Below are positions 35,925 to 43,751 of a DNA stretch of 64,000 bases, piece after piece. The DNA comes from JAANXG01 sp034520625 (GTDB lineage Bacteria; Pseudomonadota; Gammaproteobacteria; Arenicellales; JAANXG01), in the NCBI GenBank assembly GCA_034520625.1, contig JAXHNI010000008.1, positions 496,001 to 560,000 of the forward strand. Direction: 5' to 3'. Both the position numbers and the translations under genes were made by a program. The first letter of the stretch is position 1, and each line of letters begins with the position of its first letter. The notes under the pieces were generated by a model. The model saw nothing but the letters and a program-made list of their open reading frames with translations. It was not told where the DNA came from and did not search any database.

Positions 35925-36374
35925 CTAGCGCCGCGAGGCGAAGAATTCGGTCAGTATCCGCGCGCAGGGCTCCCGCAGCACGCCTCCCGCCACCACGCAG
36001 TGGTGGTTGAACAGGCGGGTCGTGAGCAGGTCGGTAACGCTGCCGGCCGCGCCGGCCTTCTCGTCGTAGGCGCCGAATACCACCCGTTCTATGCGGGCGT
36101 AGATGATGGCGCCCGCGCACATCGGGCAGGGTTCAAGGGTGACGTACAGGGTCGATCCCGGAAGCCGGTAGTTGCGCCGGCGCTGCGCCGCCCGGCGAAT
36201 CGCGACGATCTCGGCGTGGGCCGTGGGGTCGTTCATCGAGATGGGCGCATTGAATCCTTCGCCCAGCACTTCCCCGTCCTGCACGAGGACAGCTCCCACC
36301 GGCACTTCCCCCTGTTGCTCGGCCGACTGCGCCAGGGTCAGGGCGTACTCCATCCAGCGGATGTCCGTGGTCAT
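35925..36374 (-). CDS. tadA: tRNA-specific adenosine deaminase
   Basis: 149 residues of the cytidine/deoxycytidylate deaminase fold: zinc and catalytic motif THAEIVAIRRA (HAE) and PCPMCAGAI (PCxxC). TadA converts A34 to inosine in tRNA-Arg(ACG), present at 1224-1300. It lies 46 bp after guaA in the direction opposite to mltF; wait-free overlap with other genes is absent. Confidence 0.95.
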   Translation of the reverse strand: MTTDIRWMEYALTLAQSAEQQGEVPVGAVLVQDGEVLGEGFNAPISMNDPTAHAEIVAIRRAAQRRRNYRLPGSTLYVTLEPCPMCAGAIIYARIERVVFGAYDEKAGAAGSVTDLLTTRLFNHHCVVAGGVLREPCARILTEFFASRR

Positions 36375-36420
36375 AGCGCTGTGCCGCCCCGGGTCGCCGG
36401 CGCCGGGGGCCGGTTCACGG

Positions 36421-37977
36421 CTATTCCCATTCGATGGTTGCGGGCGGCTTGCTTGAAATGTCGTAGGTCACGCGGCTGATGCCGGGCACTTCATTGATGA
36501 TCCGGCTGGAAACGCGCTCCAGCAGATCCCAGGGCAGCGGGGACCAGCGCGCGGTCATGAAATCGGTGGTTTCCACAGCCCGCAGCGCGACGACGTGCTC
36601 GTAGGCGCGGTTGTCGCCGACGACCCCTACCGAGCGGACCGGGAGGAACACCGCGAAGGCCTGGCTGACCTTTTCGTACCAGCCGCTCTGGCGAAGCTCG
36701 GTGATGAATATGTGGTCCGCCAGGCGCAGGGTGTCCGCGTACTCCCGGCGAACCTCCCCGAGGATGCGCACCCCCAGCCCGGGACCCGGGAACGGATGGC
36801 GCATCACCATGTGCTCCGGCAGCCCCAGGGCAAGGCCGACCCGCCGGACCTCGTCCTTGAACAGCTCGCGAAGCGGCTCCAGGAGCTCGAGCCGCATGTG
36901 CTCCGGCAGCCCCCCGACATTGTGGTGGGATTTGATCACCTTGGCCTTGCCCGTTTTCGACGCCGCCGATTCGATGACGTCGGGATAGATGGTGCCCTGG
37001 GCCAGCCACCGGGCGTCCTCGATCTTCTCCGCCTCGCGCTCGAAGACCTCGATGAACACGTTGCCGATGATCCGGCGCTTGTCCTCCGGGTCGGTGACCC
37101 CCTCCAGGCGCCCGCGGAACTCCTCTCCGGCGTCGACGAGGATGACGCGGATGCCCATGTGCTCGGCGAAAGTGGCCATCACCTCCTCCGCCTCGTTCAG
37201 GCGCAGCAGGCCGTTGTCCACAAAGATGCAGGTCAGCTGGTCGCCTATGGCCTCGTGCAGCATCGCCGCCACCACGCTGGAGTCCACGCCGCCGGACAGC
37301 CCCAGAATGACCCGGTCGTCGCCCACCTTGGCGCGAATTTTCTCGACACTCTCGTCGACGATATTGGCGGGGGTCCAGTCCGGGCGGCACCGGCAGATAT
37401 GGACGACGAAATTCCACAGTATCCGGCCACCGTGCTCGGTATGGGTCACCTCCGGGTGGAACTGAAGCCCGTATAGCTTGCGGGCATCATGGCAAAAGGC
37501 GGCATGCGGGGAATTGTCACTGACCGCCACCGTCCGGAATCCTTCCGGCAGAGTGGTCACGGCATACCCGTGGCTCATCCAGACCGGCAGCGGCAGGCCC
37601 GTATCCTCGAAATGGGCGAACAGCTCGCACTCGCCCAGGAGCCGGACCACCGCATGCCCGAATTCCCGCTTCTCGCTCTGCTGGACCTCGCCGCCGAAGT
37701 CGTCCGCCAGGCACTGCATGCCGTAGCAGATTCCCAGCATGGGACAACCCAGATCATACAGCCCGGCCGGCGTGCGGGGCGCCTGGCCGGCGGTGACGGT
37801 GGCGGGACCGCCGGACAGGATGATGCCCGCGGGGTCGAATGCCTTGATGTCGTCCAGGCTGGTGTCCCACGGATGAATCTCGCAATACACGTTCAGCTCC
37901 CGCACGCGGCGCCCGATGAGCTGGGTGTACTGGGAGCCGAAATCCAGTATCAGTATCCTGTCGTGGCGATCCGGCAT
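36421..37977 (-). CDS. guaA: GMP synthase (glutamine-hydrolysing)
   Basis: 518 residues. The class I glutamine amidotransferase domain has LILDFGSQYTQLIGRR, the nucleophile Cys in MLGICYGMQ and LQFHPEVTHT. The ATP-pyrophosphatase domain has LGLSGGVDSSVVA, and the C-terminal dimerisation domain ends in SSKPPATIEWE. It converts XMP to GMP. The start MPDRHDRILILDFG (37977) is family-like. It lies downstream of guaB, but a 110-bp element (38121-38230) sits in the 281-bp gap between them. Confidence 0.98.
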   Translation of the reverse strand: MPDRHDRILILDFGSQYTQLIGRRVRELNVYCEIHPWDTSLDDIKAFDPAGIILSGGPATVTAGQAPRTPAGLYDLGCPMLGICYGMQCLADDFGGEVQQSEKREFGHAVVRLLGECELFAHFEDTGLPLPVWMSHGYAVTTLPEGFRTVAVSDNSPHAAFCHDARKLYGLQFHPEVTHTEHGGRILWNFVVHICRCRPDWTPANIVDESVEKIRAKVGDDRVILGLSGGVDSSVVAAMLHEAIGDQLTCIFVDNGLLRLNEAEEVMATFAEHMGIRVILVDAGEEFRGRLEGVTDPEDKRRIIGNVFIEVFEREAEKIEDARWLAQGTIYPDVIESAASKTGKAKVIKSHHNVGGLPEHMRLELLEPLRELFKDEVRRVGLALGLPEHMVMRHPFPGPGLGVRILGEVRREYADTLRLADHIFITELRQSGWYEKVSQAFAVFLPVRSVGVVGDNRAYEHVVALRAVETTDFMTARWSPLPWDLLERVSSRIINEVPGISRVTYDISSKPPATIEWE

Positions 37978-38120
37978 ATTCACATCATCGGCGCCGTGTC
38001 TGTGTGAGGTCGCACCAGTGCACCCCGACAGGGCTATTGCACCTTTCATGAAGTTTCTGAGGGGTAAGGAACAAGAGTGCCCCCGCACGCCGTGGCCCGG
38101 TGTGGCGCCTCGGGTGGGTG

Positions 38121-38230
38121 GGCCGGTGTTGGGGGCCGTCCCCCAGGGCTCTCGAAAACAGGGATGTTTGAGCGAGAGCGTACACGGATGTATTCACAGC
38201 GGCCCTGGGGGACGGCCCCCAACACCGGCC
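38121..38230 (+). repeat. 110-bp palindromic element, copy D
   Basis: Perfect 29-bp arms (38121-38149 and 38202-38230; pairing extends two bases further) surround core 38150-38201. The core has hairpins AAACA-GGGA-UGUUU and GUACA-CGGA-UGUAU, plus an additional possible 7-bp helix GCTCTCG/CGAGAGC around hairpin 1. It lies inside the guaB-guaA gap, antisense to both genes. Confidence 0.9.
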
Positions 38231-38258
38231 CAATCGGTGGAAAATTGCAATATCAGTA

Positions 38259-39740
38259 TTATTCACCGGACCGGTTGCTGATCTGGTAATTCGGTGCCTC
38301 CTTGACGATGGCGACATCGTGGACATGGCTTTCCCGGATTCCCGCATTGGTGATGCGCACGAACTTCGCCCGGGTCCGAAGATCCTCCAGCGTGGCGCTG
38401 CCCGTGTAGCCCATGCTTGCGCGCACGCCGCCGATCAGTTGATGAATGATATTCACCGCCGGGCCCTTGTAGGGCACGCGGCCCTCGATGCCCTCGGCCA
38501 CCAGCTTCTGAGGGTTCGTCGTCCCTTCCTGGAAGTATCGATCCCTGGATCCCTGCTCCATGGCGCCCAGTGAGCCCATGCCCCGGTACGACTTGTAAGA
38601 GCGCCCCTGGTAGATCTCGATCTCGCCCGGCGCCTCCTCGGTGCCGCCCAGCAACCCGCCCACCATGACGCAGTGGGCGCCCGCCGCGATCGCCTTGGCG
38701 ATATCGCCGGAGAACCGCACGCCGCCGTCGGCGATGACCGGCACGCCCTCCGGCCCCGCCAGGGCCACCACATCCATGACGGCCGTGACCTGCGGCACGC
38801 CCACCCCGGCGACCATGCGGGTGGTGCAGATGGAGCCCGGGCCGATGCCGACTTTCAGGCCGTCCACCCCGGCGTCGATGAGGTCGCGCGCGGCATCCGC
38901 GGTGGCGATGTTGCCGCCGATAACCTGAATGGTGTCGCCGTACTCCCTCTTGATCAGACGCACCCGGTCGAGGACACTCCGGGAGTGGCCGTGGGCGGTA
39001 TCCACCACGATGGCATCCACCCCCGCCTGGGCCAGCATCTCGACGCGCTCGTCGGTATCGGCGCCTACCCCCACCGCGGCCGCCACCAGAAGCCGGCCGT
39101 CGTCGTCCTTGCAGGCATTGGGATGCTCGGTGGATTTCTGGATATCCTTGACGGTAATCAAGCCCTTGAGGTTGAAGTCGTCATCCACCACCAGCACTTT
39201 CTCGATCCTGTGCTGGTGCAGCAGGCCCTGGACCTCCTCCCGGAACGCCCCCTCCCTGACGGTAACGAGCTTCTCGCGCGGAGTCATGACGGTGCGAACG
39301 GGCTCGCGCATCCGGGTTTCGAAACGCAGGTCCCGGTTCGTGACGATACCCGCCAGTCCGCCGCCGTCCAGGACGGGGACGCCCGAAATCCGGTGCCGGC
39401 GGGTGAGCGCCAGGACATCCTCGATGGTGGTGGAGGCGTCGACGGTGATCGGGTCGGCGATGACGCCCGTCTCGTACTTCTTCACCCGCCGGACTTCCTC
39501 GCCCTGGCGGTCGGGTTTCATGTTCCTGTGCACGACGCCGATACCGCCTTCCTGGGCCAGGCAGATGGCGGTTTCCGCCTCGGTCACCGTATCCATGGCG
39601 GCGGAAACCAGCGGTATGCGCAGCGCCAGGGAGCGTGTCAGCCGGGTGTCGAGGGAAACTTCGTGGGGGAGGATGTCGGACGCCGCGGGAACGAGCAGGA
39701 CGTCATCGAATGTCAAAGCTTCATTTATAACGGGTACCAT
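38259..39740 (-). CDS. guaB: inosine-5'-monophosphate dehydrogenase
   Basis: 493 residues. It begins VINEALTFDDVLLVPAASDILP, carries two CBS domains (about residues 95-210), the catalytic loop IGPGSICTTRMVAGVGVPQ and the flap MGSLGAMEQGS. It oxidises IMP to XMP. The frame is open 43 codons further up, but the conserved start is at 39740. It is divergent from xseA and upstream of guaA, interrupted by copy D. Confidence 0.98.
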   Translation of the reverse strand: MVPVINEALTFDDVLLVPAASDILPHEVSLDTRLTRSLALRIPLVSAAMDTVTEAETAICLAQEGGIGVVHRNMKPDRQGEEVRRVKKYETGVIADPITVDASTTIEDVLALTRRHRISGVPVLDGGGLAGIVTNRDLRFETRMREPVRTVMTPREKLVTVREGAFREEVQGLLHQHRIEKVLVVDDDFNLKGLITVKDIQKSTEHPNACKDDDGRLLVAAAVGVGADTDERVEMLAQAGVDAIVVDTAHGHSRSVLDRVRLIKREYGDTIQVIGGNIATADAARDLIDAGVDGLKVGIGPGSICTTRMVAGVGVPQVTAVMDVVALAGPEGVPVIADGGVRFSGDIAKAIAAGAHCVMVGGLLGGTEEAPGEIEIYQGRSYKSYRGMGSLGAMEQGSRDRYFQEGTTNPQKLVAEGIEGRVPYKGPAVNIIHQLIGGVRASMGYTGSATLEDLRTRAKFVRITNAGIRESHVHDVAIVKEAPNYQISNRSGE

Positions 39741-39933
39741 TGTTGGATTATACGGAAAATGACTGGACGTGTTAATTTTCGTTTGCGGCGCCGGATGTCG
39801 AAGGATACCCGGCGGTGCAGGAACCATAACGCGCCCGCCGGTCGCTCCGACAGGCGCCGGCCGCACCAACCGGGTGCGATGACACCCCGACGGATATCAA
39901 CCATGCGTACACAGAACGCCCTGCGCGCCGGTC

Positions 39934-41304
39934 ATGCGTGAGTTTCCCAGCGCGGGAAAGGTGGATGCGCCGCGCCGCCGCGTCTTCTCGGTATCGTCCC
40001 TGAACCGGCGCATCAAGGATCTGCTGGAATCGGAATACGCGCAGGTGTGGGTCGAGGGCGAGGTCTCGAACGTGTCTCGCCCCGGTTCCGGCCATGTCTA
40101 CTTCTCGCTGAAGGACGACAAGTGCCAGATCCGCTGTGCGCTTTTCCGGGGCCGGGGCCGCTACGCGACGACGGCGCTCGTGGACGGCGCCCAGGTCCTG
40201 GTTCGCGCCAGGCTGACGATGTACGAGGTGCGCGGCGACACCCAGCTGGTGGTGCAGGAGGTCGAGGACGCCGGCGAGGGCGCCCTGCGGCGGGAGTTCG
40301 AGGCACTGAAGCGCAAGCTCCAGGAAGAGGGCCTCTTCGATGAGCGGCACAAAGTGCCGCTCCCGGCCCTGCCCACCCGGGTCGGCATCATTACCTCGTC
40401 GACCGGGGCGGCGATCCGCGACATCCTCGCGACCTTCAAGCGCCGTTTCCCGGCCATCCCCCTCCTGGTGCACCCGGTTGCCGTGCAGGGGGAACGTGCC
40501 GTGGCGGAGATCTGCGAGGCATTGCGCACGGCATCCCGGCTCGCCGCCTGCGACGTGCTGATTCTCGCCCGCGGCGGCGGCTCGCTGGAGGACCTGCAGG
40601 CGTTCAACGACGAGCAGGTGGCGCGGGCGGTGTACGAATGCGACATACCCGTGGTGTCCGGCGTGGGACACGAAACCGATATCACGATCTGTGACTTCGT
40701 CGCCGACTGGCGCGCCGCGACCCCCACCGCCGCCGCCGAGCTCATCAGCCCGGACGCTGATGAATGGTTTGCCCGGGTGGCGCAGCGCCAGGTGCAGCTG
40801 ACCAGGGCAATGAACGGCCGACTGGAGCAGACCACGCAGCACGTGGACTGGCTCAGCCGCATGATCGTTCATCCCCGCCAGCAGCTCCATGCCCGGGCAC
40901 AGCGACTGCAGGCAGCGTTCGCCACCCTCGCCGGTGGCATGCGGGCGCAGTTCCAGGCGCGAAGACTGGCATTCCTGCCCCTGCCCGCACGGCTTCTGCA
41001 GAGCAACCCGGCCGCGCGCCTCGCCGCCTCGACAAACCGCCTGGAGCGCCTGGACCACCGGGCCCGCCAGGCCGCCGCCACGATGCTTTCCGCGCGGCGC
41101 CAGCGCCTCGAACGCACTGTATCGCGCCTGGAGAGCGTCAACCCGCTCGCCGTCCTGGCCCGCGGCTATGCCCTGGTGACCGAGCCCCGGACGCGCACCA
41201 TCATCAAGAGCATCGCCCAGACCCGGCCTGATGCGGACATCGACGTCCGGCTCGCGGACGGCAGCCTGCGCTGCACGGTCACCGCTACCCGCTCCAATGA
41301 CTGA
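39934..41304 (+). CDS. xseA: exodeoxyribonuclease VII large subunit
   Basis: 456 residues: N-terminal OB fold (FSVSSLNRRIKDLLESEYAQVWVEGEVSN), the catalytic core with VGIITSSTGAAIRDIL, LILARGGGSLEDLQAFND and VVSGVGHETDITICDFVAD, and a long coiled-coil C-terminus ending VLARGYALVTE. With XseB it degrades single-stranded DNA. It is divergent from guaB; the next gene starts inside its last codons. xseB is not in the window. Confidence 0.96.
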   Translation: MREFPSAGKVDAPRRRVFSVSSLNRRIKDLLESEYAQVWVEGEVSNVSRPGSGHVYFSLKDDKCQIRCALFRGRGRYATTALVDGAQVLVRARLTMYEVRGDTQLVVQEVEDAGEGALRREFEALKRKLQEEGLFDERHKVPLPALPTRVGIITSSTGAAIRDILATFKRRFPAIPLLVHPVAVQGERAVAEICEALRTASRLAACDVLILARGGGSLEDLQAFNDEQVARAVYECDIPVVSGVGHETDITICDFVADWRAATPTAAAELISPDADEWFARVAQRQVQLTRAMNGRLEQTTQHVDWLSRMIVHPRQQLHARAQRLQAAFATLAGGMRAQFQARRLAFLPLPARLLQSNPAARLAASTNRLERLDHRARQAAATMLSARRQRLERTVSRLESVNPLAVLARGYALVTEPRTRTIIKSIAQTRPDADIDVRLADGSLRCTVTATRSND

Positions 41305-42187
41305 CACCACCCCGGCAACAGAGAACGGCGCGGGGGCGTTCCGGGCCCGGGCAGCCCGGCGTCTCCGATCCATCGTCTGCTTCCTGGGCTTGCTGGCGGT
41401 CATCCCACCGGCCTCCGCGCAGTTCATCCAGGACGCGGTGCCCGGTGGCCTGATCGAGATTCCGCTGGCGCCTCTGGAGCTGTCGCGCCCGGAAGCCTAT
41501 TTCGGCCAGAAGCAGCTCCTGGTGATGCCCTTCGGACGCCGCTGGTCCGCCCTGGCGGGCCTGCCGCTGGGCATGGTGCCGGGCACCTACGTCATCCAGG
41601 TCCGTTTCACGGACAGCGACAAGCTCGAAGACCGCGCGTTCACCGTGTACCCAGGCCGCGGCGGCGGGCGCACCCGGGTGGAGCTGCCGGGTCCACCCCC
41701 GGAGGCGCTGGAGACGGAATTCGCGTGGCGCGAGCCCCTGGAAGCCGAGCTGCCACTGACCTCCCCGGTGGCGGCCACCGCCCGACCCCTGTTCGGACGC
41801 TACCGGGAGGGGGCCACCGCCGGCGACGCGTACGTGGATTTCGTGGCGTTCAGAATTCCCGGCACATTGCTCGTGCGGGCGCCGGGCGCGGGGCGTGTCG
41901 CCGCCACCGTCGCGGATGAAGCGGGGACCTGGGTATGGATCGACCACGGCATGGGCCTGTACACGCGTCTCGGCCCGATCACGGACACGAGTCTGAACCC
42001 GACGAACACCGTCACCGCCGGCCAGGCCGTCGGCCGGCTGCGGCTCGACGAGGACGACACCCCGCTGATCTTCTACCTGTCGGTATTTCTGAACGATGCC
42101 GCCGTCGACCCATTCCTGATCTTCGATATGGACCGCACGGCGGGCGGGAATACCGCCTCCGACCAGTCCCGGCCCCGGACGCACTAG
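41297..42187 (+). CDS. degenerate M23/LytM-domain exported protein
   Basis: 296 residues from ATG 41297, overlapping the xseA end by 8 nt. A signal segment (IVCFLGLLAVIPPASAQF) precedes a beta-rich region (GGLIEIPL, YFGQKQLLVMPF) and a C-terminal M23-like domain: PLFGRYREG, DAYVDFVAF, APGAGRVAATVADEAG, WVWIDHGMGLYTRLGPI. The zinc ligands of active M23 enzymes (HxxxD and HxH) are largely replaced: the first His is lost before VDF, and LGPI stands where YGHL is usual. It may therefore act as an amidase activator, as EnvC and NlpD do, rather than an enzyme; amiC is in the window. M23 genes after xseA are common. Confidence 0.75.
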   Translation: MTDTTPATENGAGAFRARAARRLRSIVCFLGLLAVIPPASAQFIQDAVPGGLIEIPLAPLELSRPEAYFGQKQLLVMPFGRRWSALAGLPLGMVPGTYVIQVRFTDSDKLEDRAFTVYPGRGGGRTRVELPGPPPEALETEFAWREPLEAELPLTSPVAATARPLFGRYREGATAGDAYVDFVAFRIPGTLLVRAPGAGRVAATVADEAGTWVWIDHGMGLYTRLGPITDTSLNPTNTVTAGQAVGRLRLDEDDTPLIFYLSVFLNDAAVDPFLIFDMDRTAGGNTASDQSRPRTH

Positions 42188-42523
42188 CCTTGATATGACA
42201 AAACGAAACCCATGTGGGTCAGGCTTAAGGCCTGACATGTCAGCCCTGAAGGCTGACCCACATGCCTGTTGCTGACCCAACATTCGGTGGCTCGATGGCA
42301 AGCCGGATATGCCCGGGTCCAGCTCAGAAAACGGCGATATTCCCGATCCACCAATGACCGATTCTTGTCCAATCAAGGCTAATTCATCCCTGGCCCTGAC
42401 GGTTCCGAAACACCCCGTACCAGGGCGCGCGGGAACACCAGTGGATATTGTCCTGGGGTGCGATTCCCGGGTCCGCGTCCAGCGTGCCGGCCGGGACAAT
42501 GAGTCGCGTGGCCGTTTCCCGTT
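42188..42523. other. intergenic region with a compound palindrome
   Basis: The 336 bp between two convergent genes hold the compound palindrome at 42211-42264. The remaining 260 bp show no gene or known motif. Confidence 0.5.
42211..42264. repeat. 54-bp compound palindrome (three-way-junction type)
   Basis: The ends CATGTGGG and CCCACATG pair. Inside lie two 6-bp hairpins, TCAGGC-TTAAG-GCCTGA and TCAGCC-CTGAA-GGCTGA, separated by CATG. Alternatively the centre CTGACATGTCAG is itself a 12-bp palindrome and the ends pair over 12 bp. It lies 23 bp after the stop of the LytM-like gene, between convergent genes, and lacks a T-run. Confidence 0.7.
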
Positions 42524-43324
42524 TCAGGTCTTCCCGGCGGGCCGGGCCTTGACGATCAGACTGTAACCGGAAGTGAAGAACAGCATCCGGTCCAGAAGCT
42601 GCAGAAACGCCACCACCGGATAGATCACCGAGAACAGCTTGAACTGCTTCGCGCGCCTGCGGATATCGTCGCCGGTCACCACGTTGCCCTTGCTTGAGGA
42701 ATCACCTTCACGGGCACGGTCCAGATAGAAGCTGATGGCGGCGTCGAACAACTCGACGAAGAAACGCGAATAGGTATGGTGCTCGACGATCTCGAAGCCG
42801 GGCGACAACAGCCGCCGCAGCGATTCCAGGTCGTAACCCGGCCGGACGTGGCCGTGTTTCTCATCGGTCAGGCCCAGCATCATGCGGAGCTTCCGGATCG
42901 GAGACCGCGGCTTGTCGTGGGGCACGTTCGCAATGAGCACCGCGTTCCCGGTGGAGATCCGCGCGAGCTCCTGAACGAAGCCGGCATCATCGTGCAGGTG
43001 CTCCAGGGCGTCGATGATCACCACCACGTCGAAGGTATCGTCGTCGAACGGGGTCCGGCCGCCGTCCAGCAGATATACCCGGTCGCCCACCATTCTCCGG
43101 ATGGATTCCACCACATCCCGGTCCAGGTCCGCGCTGGTCCAGCGCCCGCCCCGCTCGCGCAACAGGTAACTGATGACGCCGTTGTCGGCGCCGATATCCA
43201 GGCACTCCCGCCCTTCCGTCTCGGGCAGGTAGCGGCCGATGGCGGCATACTTGGCCTTTTTCAGGACCGATTTGTCGAACAGCCGCAGCAGGAGCCGCTG
43301 CTCTTCGGTGACCGATTCGCTCAT
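42524..43324 (-). CDS. SAM-dependent methyltransferase with membrane-associated C-terminus
   Basis: 266 residues from ATG 43324. Class I Rossmann methyltransferase: motif I CLDIGADNGVISYLL (near residue 41), TSADLDRDVVESI, YLLDGGRTPFDDDTFDVVVIIDALEHL. The C-terminus has hydrophobic stretches (VELFDAAISFYL, LFSVIYPVVAFLQLLDRMLFF) suggesting membrane association. The substrate is unknown; its place beside glycosyltransferases suggests a glycan or lipid intermediate. It is divergent from the GT2 operon across element copy E. A much longer frame upstream is only read-through of the repeat. Confidence 0.8.
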   Translation of the reverse strand: MSESVTEEQRLLLRLFDKSVLKKAKYAAIGRYLPETEGRECLDIGADNGVISYLLRERGGRWTSADLDRDVVESIRRMVGDRVYLLDGGRTPFDDDTFDVVVIIDALEHLHDDAGFVQELARISTGNAVLIANVPHDKPRSPIRKLRMMLGLTDEKHGHVRPGYDLESLRRLLSPGFEIVEHHTYSRFFVELFDAAISFYLDRAREGDSSSKGNVVTGDDIRRRAKQFKLFSVIYPVVAFLQLLDRMLFFTSGYSLIVKARPAGKT

Positions 43325-43416
43325 GTGTGCCGTTGCGTCAGAATGCGGAAATGGGTGGGTCCATTCTATATGCAACGCCCACGGCGGGGAAAATCGGCAG
43401 CCCCGTAACGTGTCGT

Positions 43417-43663
43417 CCCGGATCGACCCGAAGAGCGGCTGCTCGCGCGGCGCGCGCTTTAAGATGACAACGGTTCGGTTCTGAAGCAGTGAGGCACCGG
43501 GATGGTCTGCCAGGGCTGTCGAAAACAGGGATGTTTGAGCCAGAGCGTATAGGGACATATTCACAGCGACCCTGGCAGACCATCCCGGTGCCTCACTGCC
43601 TGTCGAAAAAGGCAGTTCTCATAACGACACGACGCGAGCAGCCGCTCTTCGGGTCGATCCGGG
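43417..43663. repeat. 247-bp nested inverted repeat around copy E
   Basis: 43417-43446 (starting CCCGGATCGACCCGAAGAGC) and 43634-43663 are perfect 30-bp reverse complements. Copy E lies between, 41 bp from the left arm and 36 bp from the right arm. The whole could form a large cruciform. Confidence 0.85.
43488..43597 (+). repeat. 110-bp palindromic element, copy E
   Basis: Arms 43488-43516 and 43569-43597 pair at 28 of 29 positions (extending two bases further out). The core 43517-43568 has hairpin AAACA-GGGA-UGUUU and a variant second hairpin GUAU-AGGGAC-AUAU. Here a C-G pair has become U-A, a compensatory change. The outer arm sequence is unrelated to the other copies. Confidence 0.9.
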
Positions 43664-43751
43664 TTTGAAATCATGCAGACCACCGGCGGCGGGAATATTG
43701 TTCCCGATTCCCAAAGCTGGCAGAATCCACGCTTTTCCGGGCCCCTTCCAC

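Larger units (their letters stand above)
43325..43751. other. divergent intergenic region with nested inverted repeats
   Basis: The 427 bp between the methyltransferase and GT2 genes contain 30-bp outer inverted repeats (43417-43446 and 43634-43663) enclosing copy E (43488-43597). Promoters for both directions should lie here. No gene is seen. Confidence 0.6.

Noticed and set aside
43325..43564. Extension of the methyltransferase to 346 residues
   Set aside because: The added N-terminus is a translation of the repeat element copy E and its flank.
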